A DNA stretch of 64,000 bases from NCBI GenBank assembly GCA_964493095.1, contig CAZBNG010000001.1, positions 27,805 through 91,804 on the forward strand. The letters run 5' to 3'. Origin of the DNA: CAYXSX01 sp964493095. GTDB taxonomy: Bacteria; Pseudomonadota; Alphaproteobacteria; Micavibrionales; Micavibrionaceae. This document shows positions 1 to 8,127 of this stretch, piece by piece. The notes beneath the pieces are model-generated. The model had not been told where the DNA came from, did no database searches, and saw nothing but the letters and a program-made list of their open reading frames with translations. Position 1 is the first letter of the stretch, and each line of letters starts with the position of its first letter. Position numbers and translations under genes: made by a program.

Positions 1-47
1 CTGGTTCACAGAAAACAACCATGTGAATAGAAACGATTATTTAAAAA

Positions 48-362
48 TCACAGAAACAGCATATCGAAGTTCTCAATTGCATCTGGATACTCACGCTCCA
101 ATCTCTCATCCCTGATCTTTTTCTTTTTGATAATGGAATGAGCATGAGCGCTTCTAAACGATTTCCCACGTGGAGTTTTGAACCCGTTTTTGTTCAAAAA
201 ATCAGCAATAGCATTGTATGAGTGACCTTCACTCTTCATCTTCAAAATCATGCTATGAAGTTGCCTTTGGTACGGTGAATAAGGGCTTACAGCTAATTTG
301 GCAGTGCGAATAACAAGGTCAAAAGTGGCATAAGCCCGTAAGCCTACGCCCCCTAACGTCAC
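48..362 (-). CDS. small protein resembling the recombinase-domain helix of serine recombinases (possible fragment)
   Basis: The 104-residue frame opens with a GTG that overlaps the glmS stop codon. An internal ATG (base 251, residue 38) is an equally good start and would leave 67 residues. The central part (GHSYNAIADFLNKNGFKTPRG) resembles the segment of large serine recombinases that follows the catalytic domain, a helix-turn-helix-like 'IA..LN..G..TPRG' motif. No catalytic serine domain is present, so this is either a stand-alone DNA-binding protein or the remnant of a recombinase. The DNA is AT-richer than glmS, which fits acquired material. Function is unknown; recognition rests on one short motif. 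Confidence 0.4.
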   Translation of the reverse strand: MTLGGVGLRAYATFDLVIRTAKLAVSPYSPYQRQLHSMILKMKSEGHSYNAIADFLNKNGFKTPRGKSFRSAHAHSIIKKKKIRDERLEREYPDAIENFDMLFL

Positions 363-2191
363 TACTCCACCGTGACGGATTTTGCCAGATTGCGCGGCTG
401 GTCAACATCGGTACCCTTGGTCACCGCGACGTGATAGGCCAGAAGCTGCACCGGGATCGCGTATAAGATCGGCGCAACGAACGGATGCACCTTATCAAGG
501 GAAACGCTCCATGTGACTGTATCTTTAAGCTTTTTAGCGCCCACCTCATCACTGATCAGGAAGACCTTGCCGCCGCGCGCCACGGTTTCCTGAATATTGG
601 AAGCGTTTTTCTCAAACAGCGGGTCGTTGCCCGGTGCAATACAAACTACCGGCACGCTGTCATCAATCAGGGCAATAGGCCCGTGTTTCATTTCCCCGGC
701 CGCATAGCCTTCCGCATGAATATAGGAAATTTCCTTGAGCTTCAGCGCGCCCTCCAGCGCAATCGGGTAAAGAGAACCGCGCCCCAAGTATAGAACGTCA
801 CGAGCATGAGCAACCTCCTTAGCGATTTTCTGCACCGCTTCATCGCATTGCAGGATATCGTTCGCCGCCGCCGGAACGTGGCGCAGGGCCTCGGCCATAT
901 CGTGCTCCTGCTGCTCGGTTACCAGTTTTTTGGCACGCGCCGCCGCCAGCGCCATACAGGCAAGCGTCGTAATCTGGGTGGTAAAGGCTTTCGTCGACGC
1001 CACGCCGATCTCCGGCCCGGCCAGCGTATGCAGGACAAGATCGGATTCCCGCTCAATCGTGCTTTCGATGGTGTTGACGATAGACAGCACCTTTTGCCCC
1101 TGTGATTTGGCGTAACGCAGTGCTTCGAGCGTATCCAGCGTCTCCCCCGATTGGGAAACGAAAATCGCCACGCCGCCAACGGGCATCGGCGCCTCGCGGT
1201 AGCGGAATTCGCTCGCCACATCGATTTCACAGGGCACGCGCGCAATCTGCTCGAACCAGTATTTGGCCACCATGCAGGCATAAAAGGCCGTGCCGCAGGC
1301 CACGAGAGTCAGGCGCGGCGCGGCGGAAAGCGCTTCAACTACATCATCAGGCAGGGAAATTTTACCCGTGGAAGGATGCACATAGGAATTAAGCGTATCA
1401 CCAATCACAGCGGGCTGCTCATAAATTTCCTTGAGCATGAAATGCTCATACGCACCCTTGCCCGTCGTCGCGCCACTCTGGGCCGTAATACGCACCGGAC
1501 GCTCAACGGACTGGTTGTCATTCACGTAAATCTGCGCGCCTTCACGGGTGACTTTCACGCGGTCGCCGTCTTCAAGAAAACAGATTTTCTTGGTCAGCGG
1601 GGCAAGGGCGTAAGAATCGCTGGCCACGAACATTTCCCCTTCGCCGTACCCCACGGCCAGCGGCGTACCGCGGCGCGTGCCGATCATCAGGTTATCTTCG
1701 CCCGTGAAAATCATCACCACGGCAAACGCGCCTTCCAAGCGGTCGAACGCGGCATTGGCAGCCTCCAGCGGCGCCATACCCTGCGTCATGTAGTGACTGA
1801 CCAGATGAGCGATAACCTCAGTATCCGTTTCGGTTTCAAAGCGGCACTGGTGCTGCAGTAATTCCTCTTTCAGCGCAGCATAATTCTCGATAATGCCGTT
1901 ATGCACGACGGCAACCTTATCGGTGGCATGCGGATGCGCGTTATCCTCCGTCGGGCCGCCATGCGTCGCCCAGCGTGTATGACCAATGCCAACTTTACCC
2001 GACAGCATCCGCTGTTTTAATTTTTCTTCAAGATTGACCAGCTTGCCCTGCGCCCGGCAGCGCTCGATTTTTCCATCCTGCAGCGTGGCAATGCCGGCGG
2101 AATCATAGCCGCGGTATTCAAGGCGTTTCAACCCTTCCACCAACAGAGGGGCCGCTTCTTTTTCCCCCAGAATACCGATAATTCCACACAT
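362..2191 (-). CDS. glmS: glutamine--fructose-6-phosphate aminotransferase (isomerizing)
   Basis: GlmS makes glucosamine-6-phosphate from fructose-6-phosphate and glutamine, the first committed step to UDP-GlcNAc for peptidoglycan and LPS. The start at base 2191 gives MCGIIGILG, so that Cys-2 becomes the N-terminal nucleophile of the class-II glutaminase after Met removal; a start 8 codons upstream would bury it and is rejected. Residues about 2-220 are the amidotransferase (HTRWATHG, HNGIIENY), and about 285-595 hold two SIS sugar-isomerase domains (VACGTAFYA, SQSGETLDT). The C-terminus DVDQPRNLAKSVTVE is the conserved family ending. Length of 609 residues is normal. glmU lies just upstream on the same strand with one phosphatase-family gene between, so both UDP-GlcNAc steps are probably co-expressed. 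Confidence 0.97.
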   Translation of the reverse strand: MCGIIGILGEKEAAPLLVEGLKRLEYRGYDSAGIATLQDGKIERCRAQGKLVNLEEKLKQRMLSGKVGIGHTRWATHGGPTEDNAHPHATDKVAVVHNGIIENYAALKEELLQHQCRFETETDTEVIAHLVSHYMTQGMAPLEAANAAFDRLEGAFAVVMIFTGEDNLMIGTRRGTPLAVGYGEGEMFVASDSYALAPLTKKICFLEDGDRVKVTREGAQIYVNDNQSVERPVRITAQSGATTGKGAYEHFMLKEIYEQPAVIGDTLNSYVHPSTGKISLPDDVVEALSAAPRLTLVACGTAFYACMVAKYWFEQIARVPCEIDVASEFRYREAPMPVGGVAIFVSQSGETLDTLEALRYAKSQGQKVLSIVNTIESTIERESDLVLHTLAGPEIGVASTKAFTTQITTLACMALAAARAKKLVTEQQEHDMAEALRHVPAAANDILQCDEAVQKIAKEVAHARDVLYLGRGSLYPIALEGALKLKEISYIHAEGYAAGEMKHGPIALIDDSVPVVCIAPGNDPLFEKNASNIQETVARGGKVFLISDEVGAKKLKDTVTWSVSLDKVHPFVAPILYAIPVQLLAYHVAVTKGTDVDQPRNLAKSVTVE

Positions 2192-2282
2192 GCCTGCTTT
2201 TCCTTTTATAGCCAATCAGTTTAATCTGAAAATCTAGCCACAAACACGGCATGGCACAAATCACGAAGTTTTGCGGTTTATT

Positions 2283-3152
2283 TCAAGACATTTCTAAAAC
2301 GGGACCATCCGGAACTGTCCCTGACGGGCGAAAGTCTATAGATTCCAAAATATCGACGTGCCCTCCGACACAGGGATTAATAGCAAATAAAGGATCGTCG
2401 TAAGTAATCGGCATACCGCTATGAATGGCATAAAGATCCCCACCAGCCGCTTTAAGAACAGCATGCGCGGCAGCTACATCCCAATGAGAAAATACGTATC
2501 TTTCTTTAAGTGGACCGCCCTTATCAGCTCTTTCATGCCAGATCAAATCTGCCTCACCGCAAGCAACCATGCATATTTGTTCTCCGCCAACCGCCTCTAC
2601 CGCATTATAGAGGTAACCATTTACTGTCTCCGGATTTTTTGTTCTACTCCAGGAAACGGCACAACGGATAGTATATCCCTGAAAGCCCCGCTTAACCCGA
2701 ATTTGCTGCGGCGCCTCATCACCAACCAGCATATAGGCCCGCCCATCATTGCCCGTATAATAAAAGCGCTTCTGGGCCGGAAAATGACATACACCCAGAA
2801 TGGGCACTCCGTTTTCCACAAGGGCAATGTGAACACCAAACCCCGCTGTGGGTTCGCCAGGCTCTTCATTGAGATATGTTCTGGTTCCATCCAGAGGATC
2901 TACAACCCACCGCACAGATGACTGGAGTGCTTCCGTATTTTGTTCCGGGGTTGCCTCTTCAGAAATAACGGGAATATCAGGTGTCAGTCTAAGAAGATTG
3001 GTAATGGCATATTCACTGGCTAGCTTATCGGCCTTCGTTACCCGGCTACCGTCCGCTTTCAGCTCCCACTCAACTTTACCCCAGTTCGGCAGAAGGATTG
3101 TGTCTCCGATTTGTCTGGCAATCTCTAAAACCGGTTCAACTTTTATAGTCAT
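2283..3152 (-). CDS. inositol monophosphatase / CysQ-family phosphatase
   Basis: A 289-residue member of the Mg-dependent inositol-monophosphatase fold. The metal site is visible: VISEE (Glu-65, Glu-66), DPLDGT (Asp-85, Asp-88) and the C-terminal HWDVAAAHAVLKAAGG (Asp-225). The spacing and length fit 3'(2'),5'-bisphosphate nucleotidases (CysQ) and inositol-1-monophosphatases; the substrate cannot be fixed from sequence alone. It lies between glmU (20 bases upstream) and glmS on the same strand and is probably co-transcribed with them. Its DNA is AT-richer than both neighbours, suggesting later insertion. CysQ, which recycles adenosine 3',5'-bisphosphate from sulfate assimilation, is the most likely role but unproven. 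Confidence 0.85.
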   Translation of the reverse strand: MTIKVEPVLEIARQIGDTILLPNWGKVEWELKADGSRVTKADKLASEYAITNLLRLTPDIPVISEEATPEQNTEALQSSVRWVVDPLDGTRTYLNEEPGEPTAGFGVHIALVENGVPILGVCHFPAQKRFYYTGNDGRAYMLVGDEAPQQIRVKRGFQGYTIRCAVSWSRTKNPETVNGYLYNAVEAVGGEQICMVACGEADLIWHERADKGGPLKERYVFSHWDVAAAHAVLKAAGGDLYAIHSGMPITYDDPLFAINPCVGGHVDILESIDFRPSGTVPDGPVLEMS

Positions 3153-3172
3153 ACTCAGTCACTCAGTTTGAA

Positions 3173-4522
3173 TTAAGACGCTTTCTTCTTTTGCGCCTCT
3201 GCTCTTTTCTGGGCTTTGATCTTGCGGAATTTGGCGGCCCAGCCCTTGCGAATTTCATTTTTGCTGCGCCCGACGGACAGCGCATCGGCGGGCACGTCTT
3301 CGGTAATCGTCGAACCCGCAGCAATAAACGCACCATCGTCAATGGCAATCGGCGCAACAAGGTTAACGTTGGAACCCACCATCGCGCCCTTGCCGATCAC
3401 GGTCTGATATTTTTCAAAACCGTCATAATTCACGGTAATAGCGCCGCAGCCGAAATTGGTTTCATCGCCCATGATACAATCGCCGACATAAGCCAGATGG
3501 CTGACCTTACAGCGATCCCCAATCGTCGATTTCTTGACCTCGACGAAATTGCCAATGCGCACATCTTCGCCGATTTTCGATCCGGGGCGCAGACGGGCAA
3601 ACGGCCCCACAGTCGTTCCCTTGCCGATTTTAGCCCCTTCGATATGGCTAAAGGCCTTGATCAGGACATTATTGCCAATCTGCACGCCTCCGCCAAACCA
3701 CACATTGGGCTCGATCCTCACATTTTCACCGATTTTGGTATCGTGGTGGAAATACACCGTGGCGGGGTCCTGCATGCTTACGCCCTGATTTAAGAATTTT
3801 TCGCGCAGGCGTTCCTGGTAAATCTGTTCATGCTGTGCCAGCTGCACCCGATCGTTCACACCCCAGATGTAATCAATGGAAAGCGCAAAAACCTTTGTCT
3901 GCGCACCGTCCTTTTTTGCAATTTGCGGCAGGTCGGTGAGGTAATATTCCCCTTGCGCATTTTTATTGCCGATCTGAGGCAGCCAGCGCAGCAGCTTTTC
4001 CGCCGGAATGCAGTAATTCCCGGCATTGCAGATGAAAATCTCACGCTGCTCTGGCGTGCAGTCCTTTTCCTCGACAATCGCCTCCAGCGTATCGCCCTGC
4101 CCCATAATCATGCGGCCCAGCCCTGCGGGATCGGGTGGAATGATCGCCATGACTGAAAGGCCGTTATGGGCGGCCATCTGGCGCAGCAATTCCACGGAGG
4201 TAAACGGCTCGTCGCCCATCAGAACAAGCACGTTGCCCTTAAACCCCTCCAGCGCGGGAAGAGCGGCTTTCAAGGCATCGCCCGTACCATTTTGCTGCTT
4301 TTGAATGACGCTTTGATGCGGTTTTACCAGCTCACGCAAATTCGCCATGTTCGGCCCGGTTACCACGATAATGCGCTCGGGCGATAACTGCTCAACCTGT
4401 TCGATCAGAATGGAAATAATCGGTTTTCCCGCAAGCTCGTGCATCACCTTGGGCAAAGGTGATTTCATGCGCGTGCCCTTACCGGCGGCGAGAATGACGA
4501 CAGCTAGCGGTTTACTCTTCAT
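3173..4522 (-). CDS. glmU: bifunctional UDP-N-acetylglucosamine pyrophosphorylase / glucosamine-1-phosphate N-acetyltransferase
   Basis: GlmU acetylates glucosamine-1-phosphate and couples it to UTP, the last two steps to UDP-GlcNAc. Residues 1-230 form the nucleotidyltransferase domain with the signature LAAGKGTRMKSPLPKVMH; from about residue 250 there is a left-handed beta-helix of hexapeptide repeats (IGENVRI, IGNNVLI, IGKGTTV, IGEDVRI) with the acetyltransferase site region (LAYVGDCIMG, NFGCGAITVNYDG). The C-terminal tail is Lys/Ala rich. At 449 residues it has the usual family length. It forms the promoter-proximal gene of a likely glmU-phosphatase-glmS unit. Confidence 0.97.
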   Translation of the reverse strand: MKSKPLAVVILAAGKGTRMKSPLPKVMHELAGKPIISILIEQVEQLSPERIIVVTGPNMANLRELVKPHQSVIQKQQNGTGDALKAALPALEGFKGNVLVLMGDEPFTSVELLRQMAAHNGLSVMAIIPPDPAGLGRMIMGQGDTLEAIVEEKDCTPEQREIFICNAGNYCIPAEKLLRWLPQIGNKNAQGEYYLTDLPQIAKKDGAQTKVFALSIDYIWGVNDRVQLAQHEQIYQERLREKFLNQGVSMQDPATVYFHHDTKIGENVRIEPNVWFGGGVQIGNNVLIKAFSHIEGAKIGKGTTVGPFARLRPGSKIGEDVRIGNFVEVKKSTIGDRCKVSHLAYVGDCIMGDETNFGCGAITVNYDGFEKYQTVIGKGAMVGSNVNLVAPIAIDDGAFIAAGSTITEDVPADALSVGRSKNEIRKGWAAKFRKIKAQKRAEAQKKKAS

Positions 4523-4563
4523 AACCCGCCTTATAACGCGCTAGCGGCGGGAAGTCGAGGATG

Positions 4564-5424
4564 TTATTCACCGGCGCGGTTTTCCGCGACATAAAACTCA
4601 TCGCCGCTTTTATATTCGACCAAATGCATGAACAGGGCCCCGTATTGGGTTTTAACCATGATTTTTACCGGAACGGCGGGACCCTCCCGCGAAACCTTGC
4701 CCATCCAGACCGTCGGCATGGTGCCGCGTTCACGTCCTTGTTCCTGTATGGAAAGCCAGCCGCGGGGTTTTTTGGACCATCCCCCCGCGATCGGCTTAAC
4801 TTCAACCGTGCACATTTCCGCAGGGCCGCCGTATATATTATAACGAGAGGGCTCAAGAACCACGCTTTTTTCCGGCCTATAGATCATCTCAAAACGGCGT
4901 TTTCCATCAAAAACCTCCGAAGATCCTTCGCATTTTTTCCCGCTGCCCACGTTCTCCATAACGGCCAGTGTTGCCGTTAAAGCATCGGTTGTGCCTTCTG
5001 TAAGCCCCTGCTCAATATCCTTCTTATAGGGCGGCTGGTCTTTGTCGGTTACGACCAGATCCTGAAAACCACCGTTTCGGCTATAATTATATTCCTTGGT
5101 TTCTTTTTCGCCGCGCCAGACGGCCGTTGATTTATGTAACTCCGGCTGATAACTGCCGTTCTCGTTAACCCAACCGTAAGTTTCAAACGTGCCTTCCCAG
5201 GGCGCCAGTTTTCCCAGAAGACCGCGCGTCTGGGCTCCCAACACAACGTCATAGCGGCCGGATTTCCTCATATCGATATCCAGCGTGGCCTGAACCGCAT
5301 GAATCCCGCCGGCGTAAACTTCATAAACCAGCGTCTGTAAACCGGAATCAGACGCTCTCGCGGGGAAGGCCAGACCGGCATACATTGCCCCGGCCAGAAC
5401 CGCGCCCGTCAAAACTTTACGCAT
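4564..5424 (-). CDS. exported DUF3108-family protein
   Basis: I chose the start at base 5424: MRKVLTGAVLAGAMYAGLAF begins a clear Sec signal peptide ending near PARASDS, and GCGGGGCAAT precedes the ATG as a ribosome site. A longer frame exists upstream but overlaps the previous gene and lacks a signal. The mature part (about 260 residues) is a periplasmic beta-rich domain (LVYEVYAGGIHAVQATLDI, then EGTFETYGWV) that matches the pattern of DUF3108 proteins found in many Proteobacteria. Function of that family is not established; an envelope role is likely. It overlaps the stop of the FemAB-like gene by 8 bases, so the two are translationally linked. Confidence 0.7.
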   Translation of the reverse strand: MRKVLTGAVLAGAMYAGLAFPARASDSGLQTLVYEVYAGGIHAVQATLDIDMRKSGRYDVVLGAQTRGLLGKLAPWEGTFETYGWVNENGSYQPELHKSTAVWRGEKETKEYNYSRNGGFQDLVVTDKDQPPYKKDIEQGLTEGTTDALTATLAVMENVGSGKKCEGSSEVFDGKRRFEMIYRPEKSVVLEPSRYNIYGGPAEMCTVEVKPIAGGWSKKPRGWLSIQEQGRERGTMPTVWMGKVSREGPAVPVKIMVKTQYGALFMHLVEYKSGDEFYVAENRAGE

Positions 5425-6367
5425 ATTGCCCCGCAAGCCGGACCAGTTCACCGCCCATGCCTTCCTTGAATGTTTTAACACCTTTAGCCGTTTCATCATT
5501 AACCCCTCCAAGGTCCAGATCATATACCTGTCTTTCTTTCAAAATCCTTAACGCGTCCCATAATAAATAATGATGCGCATTCGCCTGCCGTCCAGCATCC
5601 GTAATCCAGCCCGCCTGATAGGTCGCACTACGCCCATGACACAGAATTAATATAGCGGCAATCGGTTCGCCGTCCAGTAATGCCCGGCCAATCAGCATAT
5701 TGCCCGACGCGCCAAAACTTTGGCCTAAAGCATGCAAAAGCCGCACAGAAGGGCCGTTATAGCCGCGCTCTTTTTTGTCCGCGTCGTAGCGTTGCAAAAA
5801 CCAGCGCAAGGTTTGGCCTTTTTTATCCCAATCTACAACAATGCCGAAACCCCCGGCTTTTGAAAGGGCCGCACGCCAATTTTTCTTAAGCCCGGAGCGC
5901 AGCGTTACCAGATCCGGTTTCAGGTCCAGCCAGATCGTTTCATAACCCGGGTTATTGTGACGCTTCAATCCCGTCTTACCCAACCGGGAAAGTAAGTCAG
6001 GTGTTTGAGGGCATTCAGGAATAATCCGGCGGCGGCGGCCAAAACGCCGGGGAAATTCGGCGTTAAACTGCCGCCAGAATTCTTCAATTTGATCAGGTGT
6101 GCCTTCATCATACAACCAGAGGGGGCCGCGATCTACAATTATAGCATGTAACCTGTTTCCCCAAATCCCTGCCTCCTGGGTTATAAACAATCCGGCGGGT
6201 TTATCATTGATTTCTATTATGCCCGCGCGCGCCTTTAGGCTAAAAAGCTCGCTGGTCGCCTTTGCATAATCTGTGGATTGCAAAATACTGGAACGCCTTA
6301 CCTGCGCAAAAAGCTGCTCCCAGCTCTCCGAACCCAAAGCGTCCCACCTATACTTAAGATTGTACAT
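5417..6367 (-). CDS. FemAB/GNAT-like acyltransferase
   Basis: A 316-residue protein with the features of the FemAB-like branch of GNAT acyltransferases: QSTDYAKATSELFSLKARAG at the front, then LKKNWRAALSKA, and a C-terminal YQAGWITDAGRQANAHHYLLW / DLDLGG / KTFKEGMGG block characteristic of FemAB-like proteins in Gram-negatives. These transfer aminoacyl or acyl groups to cell-wall or lipid acceptors; the acceptor here is unknown. The ATG at base 6367 (MYNLKYRW) is preferred to a TTG three codons earlier; there is no strong ribosome site. The promoter region is shared with the divergent gene at 6419. The DUF3108 gene overlaps its 3' end. Confidence 0.75.
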   Translation of the reverse strand: MYNLKYRWDALGSESWEQLFAQVRRSSILQSTDYAKATSELFSLKARAGIIEINDKPAGLFITQEAGIWGNRLHAIIVDRGPLWLYDEGTPDQIEEFWRQFNAEFPRRFGRRRRIIPECPQTPDLLSRLGKTGLKRHNNPGYETIWLDLKPDLVTLRSGLKKNWRAALSKAGGFGIVVDWDKKGQTLRWFLQRYDADKKERGYNGPSVRLLHALGQSFGASGNMLIGRALLDGEPIAAILILCHGRSATYQAGWITDAGRQANAHHYLLWDALRILKERQVYDLDLGGVNDETAKGVKTFKEGMGGELVRLAGQYA

Positions 6368-6382
6368 GTAAAACAAAAGATA

Positions 6383-6412
6383 TTACACTAAAGATTAGTT
6401 AATATGTAAAAT
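6383..6412 (+). promoter_or_regulatory. candidate sigma-70 promoter for the gene at 6419
   Basis: TTACAC and TAAAAT are separated by 18 bases. The -10 element ends 6 bases before the ATG at 6419, so transcription would begin at or next to the start codon. No ribosome site is seen, which fits a leaderless message. Confidence 0.4.
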
Positions 6413-6418
6413 AAAACT

Positions 6419-7093
6419 ATGGGTTACGGGGCAAGCATTGAACCCTCACAACTTTTAGCATGTTTTTTTGCTGAATGCGAAAATCATCTTGGATTTTTGC
6501 CAAGCGAACATGACTTTAGGTGCGTAAGTGGTTTAGGGCAAATTATACAAGGGCGGCAGGTCATCATGCCTTACTGCCCCGATGATTATGGGGATATAGC
6601 AAATTTCTGGGCCGTTATGCGTTATGAACGGGGTGATGGTACGATCGAAATAACCTACGGCGATAAAAATTTCCGGCTGGAATCGCATTTTTACAGCGGC
6701 CCGGTCGAGCGTTATGGGCTTAATGATATCCTGCAAGCCTCACAAAAACCTCCGGCCGTTATTTTACCTCTCTCGGCAGTACTCGAAATTTCCTTTCTGC
6801 AAAGCTGCATAATTACATTGGCGGAAACTTTACATGCCCATATCGATTGTTTTATAGAGCCTTCCCAGCACGTCTTAAAACGCGCCGGGCGCATTCGCCG
6901 GATGTTTCTGGAACACCGCATCAGGGAGGATTATCGCCGCGAACTGGAGGATGCTTCGCTAAAAGCAGCGCGGGCTTTCATTTTGGAAGATTACAAAGCT
7001 GTCATTTTCTGGCTACGCCCGTATCAAAAAAACCTCACCCGGACAGACAGGAAAAAATTGGAACTGGCAAAAGAACGCTTTTTGAAATACTGA
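6419..7093 (+). CDS. hypothetical protein, 224 residues
   Basis: Not recognised. The protein is soluble by appearance, with no signal peptide or membrane segment. The C-terminal third is basic and helical (HVLKRAGRIRRMFLEHRIREDYRRELEDASLK cannot be assigned to a family). The N-terminal half is mixed alpha/beta. It is divergently arranged with the FemAB-like gene and precedes dapD by 79 bases. Codon use is AT-richer than dapD. The start is fixed by the adjacent promoter-like sequence rather than by a ribosome site. Confidence 0.6.
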   Translation: MGYGASIEPSQLLACFFAECENHLGFLPSEHDFRCVSGLGQIIQGRQVIMPYCPDDYGDIANFWAVMRYERGDGTIEITYGDKNFRLESHFYSGPVERYGLNDILQASQKPPAVILPLSAVLEISFLQSCIITLAETLHAHIDCFIEPSQHVLKRAGRIRRMFLEHRIREDYRRELEDASLKAARAFILEDYKAVIFWLRPYQKNLTRTDRKKLELAKERFLKY

Positions 7094-7172
7094 GTTTTGT
7101 TGCAAAATACTTGCCCTAAAGCCTGTTTTGTGCTGAGTTTCTGGGGTTTTAACTTATAAAGCAGGAAATATC

Positions 7173-8033
7173 ATGAGCGCACAAACAGCCACACCGCTTC
7201 CCGAACTCGAAACAACTATCGATCAGGCCTGGGAAAACCGCGCACAAATTGACACCTCAACCAAGGGCGAGGTGCGTGATGCCGTGCATGAGGCCCTCAA
7301 CCTGCTGGACAGCGGAGAGCGCCGCGTAGCCGAGCAAACGGAAGGCGGCTGGCAGGTCAATCAATGGCTGAAAAAAGCGGTTTTACTGTCTTTCCGTCTC
7401 AAACCCATGAAGCAGATTGCCGGCGGGCCGGGCGATGCCCACTGGTATGACAAGGTGGACAGCAAATTCGTCGGCTGGAGCGAGGAAGACTTTGCCGCCG
7501 CCGGTTTCCGCGCCGTTCCCAATTGCACCGTGCGCCATTCCGCCCATATAGCTAAAGGGGCCGTACTTATGCCCTGTTTTATCAATGTCGGCGCTTATGT
7601 GGATGAAGGCACAATGATCGACACATGGTCAACCGTGGGGTCCTGCGCGCAAGTGGGGAAAAACTGCCATATTTCCGGCGGCGTGGGACTTGGTGGCGTG
7701 CTGGAGCCGCTTCAGGCCGAACCGGTAATCATCGAAGATAACTGCTTTATCGGGGCACGCAGCGAAATCGCCGAGGGTGTGATCGTGGAAACCGGGGCGG
7801 TTATCTCCATGGGCGTGTTTATCGGCGCTTCCACCAAGATTATCGACCGGGAAACCGGAGAAATCTTCCGTGGCCGCGTACCGGCGTATTCCGTTGTTGT
7901 GCCCGGCACCCTGCCCGGCAAAGCGCTGCCTGATGGCAAGCCGGGCCCTAATCTCGCCTGCGCCGTCATAGTAAAGCGCGTGGATGAGCAAACGCGCTCC
8001 AAAACCAGCGTGAACGAGCTTTTGCGCGATTAA
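7173..8033 (+). CDS. dapD: 2,3,4,5-tetrahydropyridine-2,6-dicarboxylate N-succinyltransferase
   Basis: DapD succinylates tetrahydrodipicolinate in the succinylase route to meso-diaminopimelate and lysine. The 286-residue protein has the family's helical N-terminus followed by a left-handed beta-helix (VPNCTVRHSAHIAKGAVLMP, GAYVDEGTMIDTWSTVGSCA) and the conserved CHISGGVGLGGVLEPLQA segment that forms the active site. AGGAAAT precedes the ATG. The pathway partner dapE follows after one intervening gene, so the region keeps the alphaproteobacterial dapD-dapE association with an insertion. Confidence 0.96.
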   Translation: MSAQTATPLPELETTIDQAWENRAQIDTSTKGEVRDAVHEALNLLDSGERRVAEQTEGGWQVNQWLKKAVLLSFRLKPMKQIAGGPGDAHWYDKVDSKFVGWSEEDFAAAGFRAVPNCTVRHSAHIAKGAVLMPCFINVGAYVDEGTMIDTWSTVGSCAQVGKNCHISGGVGLGGVLEPLQAEPVIIEDNCFIGARSEIAEGVIVETGAVISMGVFIGASTKIIDRETGEIFRGRVPAYSVVVPGTLPGKALPDGKPGPNLACAVIVKRVDEQTRSKTSVNELLRD

Positions 8034-8127
8034 CAACTTTTGCGTGTTTTTTCATAATTTTTTGTTGTTTCTAGCCGCGAATCCATGCTAGAACCCCCGC
8101 ACTATCTGCGTAAACGGGGAAGATTCT

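Noticed and set aside
1151..1861. Plus-strand frame of 236 codons opposite glmS
   Set aside because: Shadow of glmS; no protein-family features.
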